64,000 nucleotides of DNA from Bretschneidera sinensis (GCA_023935145.1 CM043698.1:69993501-70057500), one strand, 5' to 3'; counted from the first letter of the stretch, positions 24,246 through 36,344 are shown. Numbers and translations: made by a program. The notes: generated from the letters alone by a model not told the origin.

Positions 24246-25862
24246 GTTGTCGATTGCACGCCTTAGTTTGAGAGATACAGGTCCGAGCATATGAGGCTCA
24301 GTCAAAATGCTCGGCATTGTAGACGTAGATCCAAGCGTATGAGGCTTAGTTAAGATGTTTGACATTGGAGACATGGGTCCGAGCATATGAAGCTTTGTCA
24401 AAATGCTCGGCCTTGAAGACGTGGATCCGAGCATATAAGGCTCAATCAAAATACTCGGTTTTGGAGATGTAGGTCCAAGCATATGAGGCTTAGTCAAAAT
24501 ACTCAGCCTTGGAGATGTGGGTTCTAGCATATGAGGCTCTATCAAAATGCTTGGCCCTGGAGATGTGGGTCCAATCATATGAGGCTTTGTCAAAATGCTC
24601 AGCCTTGAAAACATAGGCCCGAACATATGAGGCTATATCAAAATGCTCAGCCTTGGAGACGTGGGTCCGAGCATATGAGGCTCAGTCAAAATGCTCGGCC
24701 TTGGAGACGTAGACCCGGTCATATGAGGCTCAGTCAAAATGCTCAGCCTTGGAGACTTGAGTCCGAGCATATGAGGTTCTGTCAAAATGCTCGGGCTTGG
24801 AGACGCGGGCCCGAGCATATGAAGCTTTGTCAAAATACTCGACCTTGGAGACGTGGTTTCGAGCATATAAGGCTCAGTTAAAATGCTCGGTCTTTAAGAT
24901 GTGGGTCCGAGCATATAAAGCTCAATCAAAATACTCGACCTTGGAGACGTGGGCCTGAGCATATGAAGTTCAGTCAAAATGCTTGGCCTTGGAGATGTGG
25001 GCCCGAGCATATAAGCCTAAGTTAAAATACTCGGCCTTATAAACGTGGACCTGAACATATGAGGCTTTGTCAAAATGCTTAGCCTTGGAAATGCGGGCCC
25101 GAGCATATGAGGCTCTGTCAAAATGCTCAGCCTTAGAGATATAGGTCCGAGCATATGAGGCTTTGTCAAAATACTTGGCTTTGGACACGTGGGTCTGAGC
25201 ATATGAGGCTCAGTCAAAATGCTCGGCCTTGGAGATGTGGGTCCGAGCATATGAGGCTTTGTTAAAATGCTCGGCCTGGGAAACGTGGGCCCAAGCATAT
25301 GAGGTTATATCAAAATGTTCGGCCTTGGAGACGTGGGTTCGAGCATATGAGGCTCAATAAAAAAGCTCAGCTTTGGAGACATAGGCCCGGTCATATGAGG
25401 CTTTGTCAAAATGCTCGACCTTGGAGATGTGGGTCTGAGTATATGAGGCTTTGTCAAAATGCTCGGCCTTGGAGACGTGGGCCCGAGTATATGAAGCTCT
25501 GTCAAAATGCTCGACCTTAGAGATGTGGGTCTGAGCATATAAGGCTCAGTCAAAATGCTCGACCTTTGAGACGTGGGTCCGAGCATATAAGGTTCAATCA
25601 AAATGCTCGGTCTTGGAGATATGGGCCCGAGCATATAAGGTTCAGTCAAAATGCTTGGCCTTGGAGATGTGGGCCCAAGCAAATGAGGCTCTGTCAAAAT
25701 GCTCAGCTTTGGAGACGTGGGCTCGAGCGTATGAAGCTTAGTCAAAATGCTCAGCCTTTGAGACGTGGACCTGAACATATGAGGCTCTATCAATATGCTC
25801 AGTCTTGGAGATGCGAGCCCGAGCATATGAGACTTTGTCAAAATGTTCGGCCTTGGAGACAA
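24246..25862. repeat. 48-bp tandem repeat array, ~33 copies, in the 3' UTR of the Tat-like element
   Basis: The unit contains ttggagacgtgggtccgagc and atgaggctcagtcaaaatgc and recurs every 48 bp with scattered point changes and almost no length change. Because 48 is a multiple of 3, every frame repeats as a 16-residue motif and long open frames appear on both strands (units such as MLGPTSPRPSILTEPH on minus and MRLCQNARPWRRGPEH on plus). These are by-products of periodicity rather than evidence of a gene. The array occupies the position where Tat-type retrotransposons are known to carry hypervariable tandem repeats that can seed satellites. Confidence 0.93.
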
Positions 25863-26410
25863 AGGTCAGCATTAGAAATCTTTGTAAAAAGGTTTGACTT
25901 GTATGGTGTGGACTTAGATTTTAGACTTGTATAATTTTTAGGCTGTCCCTTTCGACGTGTTTATCTAGTCCAATGGATGATTTTACGTTCTGGGCCAGAA
26001 CATCTTCTAGGAACATTTATTGTTAGAGTACTGTATTGTTGCCTTAGAAAATGAAATGACGGTGCATACCCTTGATGGAGTGTTGTTCAGTTGTCTTGGG
26101 GAATGAAACTATGGCATATGCCTTTGATTATGTGAAATGTTTTGGACTTTATGGCTGGAGATTGAGTTAAATTTCCTCGTAGGTTACACCTGGGTTTCTA
26201 TGAAAGGTGAGAACTTTTCCTCATTTCCTCACTTCACTTCATTTGTAATCTAGAGAGAAATTTTTTAGCCTCAGAGTTCTTCAGAGAGGTTGGTCTCTTG
26301 TGGAGAGATCGAGATTTTGGGAGCTTTGTTTGGGGTCGAAGTTAGAGAAGTACTCAGAATCGTCTCTTTTGTGATCTGTATAATTGGTGAGTCATTCCTT
26401 TTTCTTTACA

Positions 26411-28512
26411 ATGTCTTCAATTGGTAGTTATCGTGATAGACCTAGTGATAGTAATAGTGGTAGTGAAGATAGCAGTCATGAGAGTAGAGATAGTGAGAAG
26501 TTGCCTAAAGAGCTGAATGAGGCTGTGGGTTTAGACTATGCCTCGAGTGAGGGTGAGGCCTCAGGAGGTTATGATGCTCTGGACGGACCATTAGAAATGG
26601 TTCCCTTCAAGGAAGAAGAGGAAGAAGAGGGAAAATAATCTTCTTCTGAGGATGGGGAAAATAATGTTCTCGCAGAGCTCATGGGAGATATGAGGGTGGA
26701 GGAACGGGTATAATGGTCGTACGGGGAAAATTATGTATCGAAAAAATTGGAAGTAGAGGAGTTTCAGGCTCTTAGGCTTAAATATAGAATTCCTAATAAG
26801 TTTATTTTAAGGAATGCTGGGATAGGGAAAAGGGTTTGTAATGCCCTTCCGAGCGAAAAAACCCTTTAAAATCTGTGTTTATGCTCAGCATTTGAAGACT
26901 AAGCTCAGATTTCCCCTTCATCCTTTCTTCTATCTCGTCATGAGGTAATTTAATATAGCTTTATGCCAATTAGTGCCCAGCTCTGGCATTTGATTACGAC
27001 ATTCATATACGTTTACACGGATGTGAAAAGATTGATGAGCATAATCGTTTTCAAAGCTTATTTCCATATTAGTAGGCACGACCAATACGGTTAGGTAGTG
27101 ATTAGCTCTAGGGCCAAGAAGGGGTTGTTAAAGAAAAAATCCATTTCCATCAAGCATTGGAAGAAGACATTCTTTTTTGTTTAAAGTGAGAAAATTTTTT
27201 GAGTTCCATTAACTTGGAGTATGGATCGTGTGGGAAAATGCAAGAAACCACATCTTTTGATATGTGAATAGGAGACATTGAAGGCCATGATTGTTGCGCT
27301 CATAGATGTCGGTGTTTTATATGATAATGAGGAGTTGGCGAAGTGTGGCCTCTAACCTCGGTGCCCAGAGGGAACTCTTGAGAGGGGTATATCCTTCAAC
27401 GCTCTTTTTATTGCTTCTTACTTTCTTCTTGCTTATTTTTGTATTGTTTTGCTTTTTATGGAACAAAGATGGATGCGACAACGAAAGCCAATGAGTGGGT
27501 AAATAAGATGGCATTGGAGAGGAAAAAGCGGGTAAACAGCCCGTGCCATGAAAGGGGCACCGAAGAAATAGGCTCGAGCTTCTTCTCCAGTCCTAATTAA
27601 TGTGGACGGCCCAAGTTCTTTTGAGCCTACACCTATGCCAAGGAACACTTCACCTGTGCCCTCTACAGAACCTTTTCATCTCTTATCCTCTTCTCATGAG
27701 GCCCCTTCCAGTGCTGGGATTCACAGGTCAAATTGGGGCATAAAGATGGACAACTCTGTCTCTTCTCACTCCCCAGTCGCGAGAGAGCATCTTATCCTTG
27801 GTATACCCTCAAGAGATTTTATCGAGCTCAGGAGGAAGCCCACTAAGGGTAATGCTATGTGCCTGAGGTCCTGGCTTCTTATGTAAATATTTCTTCCCTT
27901 TATTTGTTTTTATTTTTAATTGTCCTTACTTCTAAGTGATTCGAACTTCGCGTTTTCTTGTTGTTTCAGTTGAGCATCATGATTGGGATGTTGTCTCGTC
28001 GCTGTTTGGACATGAATGATCGGCTAACCAAGTTTCAGTGAAAGCTGGACAATAACTGAGGGCTTATTCAACAACAAGAGAATGCTCTGGAAAGAGTCTG
28101 TTGTGGCAAAGAGAATGCTGAGAATGCCAGGTCGAAAACTATAGAGGAGGTCGAGAAAATGAGGCAAGAGGGAAATGCTGCCAGGGCAGCCAAGCATTGC
28201 TTAAGAGAGGAGATAAAGGAAGCCGTCAAAAAGGTCATGGAGGAGGCTACGGCAAATTTCAAGGGCTCTTTCTCTTTTCAAGAGGCTATGGAGGAGGAAA
28301 TAGGGCTCTAGTACCGTGAGGGATTCATAGAGGCCAAAAGGAAGGTCGAGCTGCTCTTCCCATCGATTAACTTCTCCGTCTTTGAGCTCCCATCTTTTGT
28401 GGAGGAAGGTGTTATCGTGGAAGGGACTTAGGTAGAAGAGGACGAAGAGGTGCAGACCTAGCCGAGCGGTGCTGCAGAGGAGGTTGCACTTAATGGGGAA
28501 GAGGACCCTTGA
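26411..28512 (+). pseudogene. Antisense additional ORF of the Tat-like element (putative gypsy-type transposase domain family), degenerate
   Basis: Lies on the strand opposite gag-pol, between integrase and the 3' tandem array. ATG at 26411 (MSSIGSYRDRPSD) follows a GTGAGT donor-like site at 26381, so a 5' UTR intron is possible. An acidic serine-rich N-terminus (to 26638) leads into LRLKYRIPNKFILRNAGIGK and FPLHPFFYLVMR, the signature of the domain annotated in plant databases as putative gypsy-type transposase. The C-terminal part (about 28060-28510) is coiled-coil-like (ENARSKTIEEVEKMRQEGN) and ends TGA at 28510-28512. Introns are likely, for example the donor near 27387. Several in-frame stops show decay. 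The molecular role of this protein class is not established. Confidence 0.7.
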
Positions 28513-28829
28513 GGGCTTATAGTTTTTTCTCTTTTTTTTGTGCTTTTGATTTCGGTAGTGCTTCTTTTGATTTGTACACATTATCTCATTAACGAAGAGC
28601 CATTTTTCCTATATGTTATCTTCTGTAATTTTTTTTACGGAGTCCGAGGGTAAAGGTCTTGGATTGTCTCTGTGTAGGGGATAAATTGCCTTAGCTTTCG
28701 AGTAGAATGCTGTGAAAACAATGTTCTTTCATTGATAACTGAGGCATTTCACAAGTTTTACTGGCGAAACAAGTAAGGCGTAAAACTCAAACGAGAACTT
28801 TCGGGAGTACACTGTTGATAGAATTTTTG

Positions 28830-29870
28830 GAGGTTCTATGCATTCCAAGTTCGAGGTATAGGCTTGTCACACAATTCTTTAAGCTCAAACGTCTCGGTTT
28901 GGCAAACTCTCTTGATGCGGTATGGACTTTCCCAGTTGTGGAAGAGCTTTCTCGTTTCCTGAGGACGGGATACTTCATTTTTTTGTAGTACCAAATCATA
29001 CAGCCTAAAATTCCTTTCTCGGACTTGAGTATTGTAATACCTAGCAATTCTTTGTTGATAAGTGGCTAGCCAGATCTGAGCTTTGTCTCGGGCATCGTTG
29101 ATAAGATCAGCATTCATCCATAATTCTTCTTCGTTGTTGGTTTGTTCAAAGTTCTGCACCTGCAATTAGGGCACCCTGATTTCCAAAAGGATGACCATTT
29201 GGGAACTACATGTCATGAAGAACGGAGTTTCCCTGGTAGGGGTACGAGCGGTGGTTCGGTAAGCCCAAAATACATTGGGAAGATGGTTGGTCCATTGCTT
29301 ATCGGCCTCGTCTAATCTTTTCTTGATGCCTTGCATGAATGTTGGTTACCTCAGCTTGCCCATTAGCTTATGGATATCCTACGGAAGAGAATTGATGCTC
29401 GATACGAAACTTTTAGTAGAATGTTTTAAACCGATCACTATTTAACTGCTTGCCATTATCAGTGACCAATACCTGAGATGTGCCTAATTGACACACTATA
29501 GACTTCCAGACAAAACCTCAGGCTTGGTGTTTGGTTATATTAGTGAGCGGTTCAGCTTCTACCTACTTGGTGAAATAATCTATTGCCACAATAAGTGTTT
29601 TCTTTGACTTGGTTCTCTGGTGAAAAAGCCAAGGATATCCATTCCCCACATGGTGAAGGGAAGTGAGTTGATGATCGAAGTAAGGGGATTTGCTGGCCTT
29701 TAGGTATAGAGGAGTAATGCTAATAGTTTATGCATTTCTTAACTAGTTCCACAAAATCTCTATGCATTTTGGGCTAGTAGTATCCTTGACGAAGTACCTT
29801 GAAGGCCAATAATCGGCTTCCAATGTGGTTTCTGCATATCATTTCGTGAATCTCTCAAAGAGCATAGTCA
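28830..29870 (-). pseudogene. Tat-like integrase remnant
   Basis: The C-terminal part is clearest at 28836-29165: YQQRIARYYNTQVRERNFR, then DLVLQKNEVSRPQ and NWESPYRIKRV, the typical end of gypsy integrases, finishing in a PIPRTWNA motif. Upstream, 29166-29870 contains recognisable catalytic-core sequence but with several stops and frame changes. Integrase inserts the cDNA into the host chromosome; this copy cannot be active. Confidence 0.8.
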
Positions 29871-29873
29871 CCT

Positions 29874-30770
29874 TCAGTAGGCTTGAGGCATTTCAGATAA
29901 GGTGTGGTGAGGCTTTTTTTTGTATAGTTGTCCATCTATAACTGCGTACCAGAAAATGCGAGAGATAAGTATTCTAGCTTCATTCTTTTGCTGAGGGAGT
30001 TGACCATCTCGTGAATACCAGAGGATCAGGTCTGCCCATGTCTCTCCTTCGGTTACTGGCAATACGGGTATTTTATCAAAGCTTGGACTGATGAGAGTCT
30101 CGTGGTAGACGATTTGGGTAAGGTCGATATGCCAATATGAGGCAAGTTGGACCAAAGCATCAGCTTTCGAATTCTCTTCTTGAGAAACTTGCGTTATTCG
30201 GAATATTCTGAATGTAGTGGCAAGTTCTCTGACCTTCTTGAGATACCAAGCGATCCTCTCACCTCTGGCCTCTAAATCATCGTTCATCTGATTTGCTACT
30301 AACTGCGAGTCACTGTAGGTGTCCAGGACTTCCGCAGCCATTACTTTTGCCAGTTTTATCCCTGTAAGTAATACTTCATACTTGGCCTCATTGTTGGAAG
30401 CTTTGAACTCAAACTTTAAAGGATATTCAATGATGAGCCCGTCAGGAATACAAAGGATAAGTCTTGCTCCACTTCCAGCACTGTTAGAAAAGCCATCTAT
30501 ATGGAGAGTCCACTACAGAGTTCGTTTGACTATCTCTGATTCTGGTGCTTTGATTAGATCCGCTTGGAGCGTTGTTTCTACAATAAAGTTTGCAAGAGCC
30601 TGTGCCTTGATGGCCTTTTGAGGGTTATACTGGATGTCGAATTTTTCAAGCTCTATAGACCATTTGACCATCATCCCCAAAATATCTGGCTTATGAAGCA
30701 CTTATCTTAGTGGCTAGTATGTCAAAAGGATGATGGTGTGTGCTTGGAAATACGACCAAAGTTTTTGAGT
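29874..30770 (-). pseudogene. Tat-like RNase H remnant(s)
   Basis: The frame at 29874-30341 includes SDSQLVANQMN and SKADALVQLAS, typical of the RNase H fold that degrades the RNA template; its upstream part at 30513-30701 contains VKWSIELEKFDIQYNPQKAI and ALANFIVE, matching the junction where this lineage carries two RNase H-like segments. Stops separate the blocks. Confidence 0.8.
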
Positions 30771-30989
30771 TGTAATTAAGAGAGCATATGTTATCTTCTT
30801 TATCGTGAGGTACTGTACCTCTGCATTATGGAGAACTTTGCTGACATAGTACATAGGTTTCTGGATACCTATATCTTTTTAGATCAAAACTGAGGCCACA
30901 ATTTCTTGCCTGATCGATAAATACAAGAAAAGTTCCTCCCTCGTGACGGGCTTGGTCAGAAGTGGAGGAGAGCTCAAATACTTCTTCAA

Positions 30990-31700
30990 CTATTTGAAGG
31001 CTTTCTAGCAATCTTTAGTCCAGATGAAGTCCTTTGCCTTTATGATAACTTTAAAGAATGGGAGATATTTCTTTGCATATTTTGACATGAAGCCGCTACA
31101 TGTTCGGTTAACCTCTGCACTTCTTTTATTATCCGAGGAAGGGTAATGTTTAAGATGGCTTTAATCTTTTTTGGGTTAGCTTTTATTCCTCTTTGATTGA
31201 CCATAAAGCCAAGGAACTTTCCTCCAAGGACTTCGAATGCGCATTTTGCAAGGTTGAACTTCATCTAGTGATACTGAAGTATTTTGAAGGCTTCCTCCAG
31301 GTCAAAGTTGTGGTCCTTGGCCTCAACACTTTTCACCAACATATCATCTATGTAAACTTCCATGTTTTTTTTTAATCTTTTCATGGAAGATCTTGTTCAC
31401 CAGTCTCTGATAGGTTGCCCCGACATTTTTAAGTCCGAATGACATGACTTTGTAATAGGATAGCCCTCGGTCAGTGATGAAAACTATTTTTTCCTGGTCG
31501 AACTTATACGTAAGGATCTCATTATAACCAAAATAGGCTTCCATGAAACTCAGAAGTTTGTGCCCTGAGGTGGCATCAACTAGCTGATTTATCCGTGGCA
31601 AAGGAAAACTATATTTCGGATTGGCTTTATTTAGATTTGTAAAGTCAATATAGATTCACCACTTGCCATTAGGTTTTTTCACCATCACCGCAATGGACAC
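30990..31700 (-). pseudogene. Tat-like reverse transcriptase remnant
   Basis: Recognisable blocks are LPRINQLVDATSGHKLLSFM and YKVMSFGLKNVGATYQRLVN (31344-31601), the catalytic YIDD motif encoded at about 31345-31356, and [20 protein letters not shown] (31040-31264). The order and spacing are those of a gypsy RT palm domain. A stop splits the frame after the YIDD block and others follow. Confidence 0.85.
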
Positions 31701-32093
31701 CTAGTCGGGGTAGTCAACCTCCTGAATGAATTCAACTACGAGGAGTTTATCAACTTCGGTCTTGATAGCGATTTTTCGTTTGAGGGCAAATGATCTTTTC
31801 TTCTGAGTTACTGGCTTGTGACTTGGGTCCACATTTAGCCGGTGCACGATGACATCAGGGTCGATCCCGGTCATATCGGAGACTGACCATGCAAACAGGT
31901 CTTGATTTCTCTGAAGAATGGAGATAAGCGACTCCTTGAGATTCTTGGGGAGATTAGAGCCAATTTAAACTATTCTGGAGATGTTTTCACCAAATGGAAC
32001 GGCGGTCAGTTCTTTCATGGGCTGGCTACGTGGGGTTTTGATCTTATCCCTAAAGTTTTCTATTTCGAGGGGCAGAGTTTCAGTTCTTTTCCC

Positions 32094-32480
32094 TCATCTT
32101 ACAAAATTCAGGTAACATGACCTAGAGACTTGCTGGCTCCCTTTGACTTCACCCACTCCATTGTTAATAAGGAACATTATTTTTAGGTGGTAAGTGGACA
32201 AAACCACCTTTAGTTGGTTGAGCGTAGTCCTACCAAGGATTACATTGTTGAATGACGCTCGCTTTACTACCAAAAAAGTAGTCTGTACAATGGTGGTCCA
32301 TGAAGCTACCCTTACGGTGGCTAGGAAAAGTATACTACCTTCGGCATACACTGGAGCCTCTGAGAAACCATATAACGGGGTGGAGATCGGCTTCATTGGT
32401 CGTCATTCAGTTGCATTTTCTGGAAAACATCATAAAACAAGATGTCCGCCGAGCTTTAGGTATTCACTAAAATGCTTCTG
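32094..32480 (-). pseudogene. Tat-like aspartic protease and linker remnant
   Basis: The block SSADILFYDVF marks the protease active-site region on the minus strand near 32420-32470. The expected catalytic D-T-G reads as asparagine, threonine and a stop, so the enzyme is dead. Downstream, LNQLKVVLSTYHLKIMF and NNGVGEVKGSQQ mark the linker into RT. The protease would process the gag-pol polyprotein. Confidence 0.75.
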
Positions 32481-33303
32481 ATATCGTGGTTGGCATCATT
32501 GTGCGGGGTCTGCACTCTTTCTAAATCATTGTCTATGAAGGAGATTGTCTGGTTTGTCTTCATTCGCTTGTGAAGCCTACTTACGGAAGCCACAGACCTG
32601 GCATACACTTTCTTAGTTTGTCTAGAGTTACTTCCAACCGCCGGTTCACCATAGATCGTTTTGATAATTCTAGTTACTGTGAGATCCTGGCTCTCTTGAT
32701 CATGTTCTTCCCGGTTAGTCTTCAGACTCCTTATAGGAGCTCAACGCTCTCGGTTTTGACTAGAGGGACGTCTAGGGCTTTTTCTAGATCGATCAGGCAT
32801 TTATTCTCACTGTGGTCTAGTAAACTCTATCAAGTACCCTCGGCTGATAAGGGACTCAATCTTCTATTTAAGAATGTGGCACTCTTCGGTGTCGTGCTCA
32901 TGATTTCTGTAGAATTGACACCACTTGTTTCGATTTTCACTAGGATGCTGTGGATTCGGAGGCCATCGAAGGATTTCTCTGTCCTAAACCTGCATCGGGA
33001 TATTAGTCTTGGATGCGATGAGCGAAGTGAAGCATTCAAAACTGGTGGCGGTTTTAGATTTGTTCTCGTGATTGGGTTTTTTGGTCGGCCCACCTCGAGA
33101 ATCGCCGGTGAATTTCCTGTTCTTCTCTGTTTCACTTTCTCTTTCCTTTCGGAAAGCTTGATCGTCATCAACGAGCATGTATTTCTCAGCTCAGGCCAGG
33201 ATCTCATTCATCTCTTTAGGCAGTTGCCTGATGAGCTTAGAGATGAAGATCTCAGACCTTAACCCGTTTTTGAATGCCAGTATCTATATATTGGGTTCGA
33301 GGT

Positions 33304-34250
33304 TCAGAATTTCCCAGACAGCTGCATTGAACCTTGAGATGTATGCTTGGAGTTTCTCTCTTTGATGTTGAAAAGAATTTCTAAGGTTTTCTTGAGTCCT
33401 TTGTCATTGAGAAAGTGTGAGGCAAATGCATAGCTAAGCTCTTTGAAGGTGCTGATGCTTCCTGACTTTATTCTAGAATACCATATACTAGCGACCTTTT
33501 CAAATGTCAGGGGAAAAGCTCGACACATGACGAGATCAGAATGTCGGTGTAACATCATGGTGACCTTGTAGAGCTATAGGTGATCCAGGGGTCTGCTGAA
33601 CTGTCATAGGGCTTGATAAGTGGCATCCAAAAATTTGGCGGAAGCGGAGCTTCGAGAACTTCTTGATTGAATGGTGGATCCTGGATGTTGAGCTCGTCTA
33701 TGATGTTATAGTTCCGGCCTTTGAAAGCTTTATTGATCATCTCTTCCATTTTTTTGATTCGTTTGTCTAGGTAGAAATTACTTCTGGAAGAAGAGCCTCC
33801 CCTAGATATGCTTACGTGAGGTGGTGAAGACTTTGCAGTGGAACGACTGTCGGCAGAGCACCCCTTACTGGGATGGCTGGTTTGCCTAGAAGTATGGCGG
33901 GGAGACAAAGGCAAGTGCTGTCTGCCACCTCCTCGAACTTCTGCCGCGGGATCTGTCACTAGACGGGAGAGCTTTAAAAACTACACTTGGATCATCGAGA
34001 TGGCAGGATGCACCGAGGCGGGTTCCTAAGATCTTCAGGAGGATCTATCTTCGTCGATCCCGGGTGAGGATGCTGCATTCCCGAAAAAGTAAGCGGGTCA
34101 TGGTCAAGAGCCATGTGCTCAGATACTGCAGGGAACCTCGAACCAGACTGCTGGCTGTGAGTACCGATTCGGGTAGGTGTAGCATTGGCTTCGGCGATTC
34201 CCTCGCCGATATTTTTGGTGGTATTTCTTGGCGGTATAACAATAGATGAG
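33304..34250 (-). pseudogene. Tat-like gag remnant
   Basis: Two overlapping broken frames: 33555-33959 with a basic serine-rich N-terminal part and NFWMPLIKPYDSSADPW, and 33304-33558 with MCRAFPLTFEKVASIWYSRI and FKELSYAFASHFL. These match the capsid-like region of plant gypsy gag proteins (retrotransposon gag family). Frameshifts at about 33556 and stops further left interrupt it. The start codon is not determined. Confidence 0.75.
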
Positions 34251-34295
34251 TTCTTTGAAGATTTCTTCGCTTCTACTGGACAACAAGAGATTGTG

Positions 34296-34317
34296 GTTTC
34301 CCACAAACAACGCCAAT
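34296..34317 (-). other. Primer-binding site of the Tat-like element
   Basis: Directly inside the 5' LTR end at 34319 the minus strand reads ATTGGCGTTGTTTGTGGGAA. Its position next to the LTR and the TGGCG start fit plant gypsy primer-binding sites. The matching tRNA cannot be assigned with certainty from sequence alone. Confidence 0.7.
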
Positions 34318-34318
34318 C

Positions 34319-34735
34319 TGTTGATGCCAAAAATCTGTTGTCGGGTCGGAGGGCTAAAATGCTGGATTTGCACATGATAAAGGGAAAACAGTGATCTAAA
34401 GGGTACTCGGAGGAAGAAGGGGGTGGTACCTCTAAGGACTCTCGAATACCTTTGTTAGTCTATGGTTTAGAGAGAGTGAAAGTAATAATAGTGATGAATA
34501 TGAAATGGCCTGTATTTTTTATATCTTGAACCCCTTTTTATATCCGTGGTTTGTTTAGGGAATCAAATCTGTTATTTGCTCAGGGATGACGCGGTCATTA
34601 AAATACCACATAGGTTCTTGCACCTTGACGCATGAAAAGTTTGTTAGCGATAACGGCCTCATGATGCATTTTGCCACGTATCCTTTGCAAGGCGTTGCCA
34701 TCGAGTTGTTTGGTTCTGGAGGTTTTATTTATCCA
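34319..34735 (-). repeat. 5' LTR of the Tat-like element, possibly truncated
   Basis: Matches 23699-24115, beginning tgttgatgccaaaaatc and ending ggttttatttatcca. Sequence right of 34735 no longer matches the left copy, so the outer part may be lost or the LTR may end here. The two copies differ at many positions, consistent with an old insertion. Confidence 0.8.
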
Positions 34736-36120
34736 TCCCCTCCATCATTTGGTTAATGTCAAATTACAGGGTAAAGTCTGTCTCACCCGATTGTAGCATG
34801 AGAACTTGAACCCATGCATTTTTTACGAGAAAAGCAAGCGTTGACCACCCCTCTAAAGCTTTGATGGTAACTTTTTATTTCTCTTTCTTTCGTTCTCCTT
34901 CTTTTTAAAGCTTTCTCAAATAAAGAACTTTGCTCTATTTGTGACTTTTACTCTTTGAAAAAAAATAATGTCTATTGTACCTATGTAAAAAGATTATTTT
35001 CTGTTATGTTTATTGATTCTTATAATCTAAATTTTTTCTTTATGAAAAAAAAATATATTAATGGTATTACAATAACTATCTTTCATTATGTGCTTTATAA
35101 ATTTGTTTATATATTTTCTCTGAAGTTATAAATAAATTTTTTTAATAGCTTTACCCCACATGCTAATCAAGATTTTTATATTATTCTTTTCCAAATCTTG
35201 ACTCGAATTCAATCTACCTTCTGATAATGTATTTAAAAAATATATTATACATATACAAAAACAATTGATAAAAAAATTGGCTTTTCACAACCTTTTGTTT
35301 GCATTTTTCATTTACGTCTGATAATGCTGCAACTTTTTTCATTTTCTTTTCACCTAATTTCTGTTATTGTATTTTTTTTAAGTGGAGAATAAGATCAAAT
35401 TCGAATTTGTTATATGATATACCCAAAAATAACCACTTAACCAAAAAAATTGAGTCTTGTGCTTCTCATTCTGCTATACCATAAGATGGTGATCGAATCT
35501 TGTTCTATTGATTTCAAATATGGATAAACTACGATATCATATTATTTGAAGTGTGGACATCGATACTTATAATTATACCGATGTGAAAAATCTTCAAATC
35601 TTAATCTTTTAATTATCATCATTGTATAATCCAAGTAATAATTACATCAATCCTTTACACTTTGTTCAGAACCAAATTAATGCATTTTTATATTTTAATT
35701 TTTATATTAAATTGTAAAATTTATGTTAAATTATGAATTTACTTTATGTACTTTGGAGATATGATTTTCTTTTTGAAACATGTTTTCAATTTAGTTTTTA
35801 TCTTGTATTATTCTTTTGCAAATTTTTTTACATCTAAACGAAACTAGAAAAAATATTGTACGTTCGGTTTTCTGTTTCTTTATTTTTCTTCATTTTCACT
35901 TTTTTAAAATTTAATTTTCTTGAAATTTTCCAAGATCAAAACATAAAACATACAATTTGAAACTTGTTGATCTACCGAACAGTAACAGAAATATGGGCTC
36001 AAATTGCCCACTAATCAAATTAGATTAGAATAGAGTATATTAATAAACACCTTATAACGATTGAAAATAGTTGGGCCACAGCATATGAGTAGGCAAATAC
36101 GTTGCTATTTCTTTACTGGC
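34736..36120. other. AT-rich noncoding stretch
   Basis: No coding exon, RNA gene or bounded repeat was recognised. Poly-T and TA-rich runs are common. Confidence 0.6.
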
Positions 36121-36134
36121 ATTGGCCATTTGTT

Positions 36135-36142
36135 GTATAAAT
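36135..36142 (+). promoter_or_regulatory. Candidate TATA box
   Basis: TATAAATA at 36135-36142 is followed by a CA/CT-rich leader and, 185 bases downstream, by the candidate first exon at 36320. The string and spacing suit a plant promoter, but this is based on composition only. Confidence 0.45.
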
Positions 36143-36319
36143 ACCTGCAAACACAGACGACAGACCTACCCCTCTTGTCTAACTTCCTCTTCCATTTCTT
36201 CGTATACACACGCATATATAAAACGTATGGAAAGAGCCTAAAAAGTCAGCAGTTTTGTAATGATCTTAATGTGCTTTTTATAATTGATTGGGAAGCCGAT
36301 AATTGCAGAGCTGGTGGCC

Positions 36320-36344
36320 ATGGCCATTGATATTTCGAAGAAAA
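36320..36344 (+). CDS. Candidate first coding exon of an unidentified gene
   Basis: ATG at 36320 in good context (ggccATGGCC) opens a short frame reading MAIDISKK and runs directly into a consensus donor, A|GTGAGT, at 36345. With the upstream TATA box this looks like the first exon of a plant gene. The next exon is not certain; 38361-38409 is one candidate. I do not recognise the N-terminus. Transposon insertions between 38 and 47 kb may have split the gene. Confidence 0.35.

Larger units (their letters stand above)
23699..34735 (-). mobile_element. Ty3/gypsy retrotransposon, Tat-like layout, decayed
   Basis: About 11 kb on the minus strand. From the right: truncated 5' LTR (34319-34735), PBS, gag (about 34250-33304), protease (32480-32094), RT, RNase H, integrase (to 28830), an ORF in antisense (26411-28512), a 48-bp tandem array (24246-25862), and the 3' LTR starting at 23699. 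An extra antisense ORF and hypervariable tandem repeats between pol and the 3' LTR are known for the Tat lineage, which supports that assignment. Every ORF carries stops or frameshifts. The two LTR copies are clearly diverged, so the insertion is old. No matching target duplication was found. Confidence 0.88.

Noticed and set aside
24246..25862. CRISPR array resemblance (regular repeats)
   Set aside because: The units are contiguous with no unique spacers, and the DNA is plant nuclear.
24204..25934. Long overlapping open frames on both strands (up to 185 codons)
   Set aside because: They are produced by the 48-bp period (a multiple of 3) of the tandem array; no domain, start context or promoter supports a protein.
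32570..33262. Plus-strand frame of 230 codons
   Set aside because: It is antisense to the gag/protease region of the Tat-like element and has no recognisable domain.
23699..34735. Target-site duplication for the Tat-like element
   Set aside because: The bases outside the two LTR edges (gttgg and tcccc) do not match, and the right LTR may be truncated.
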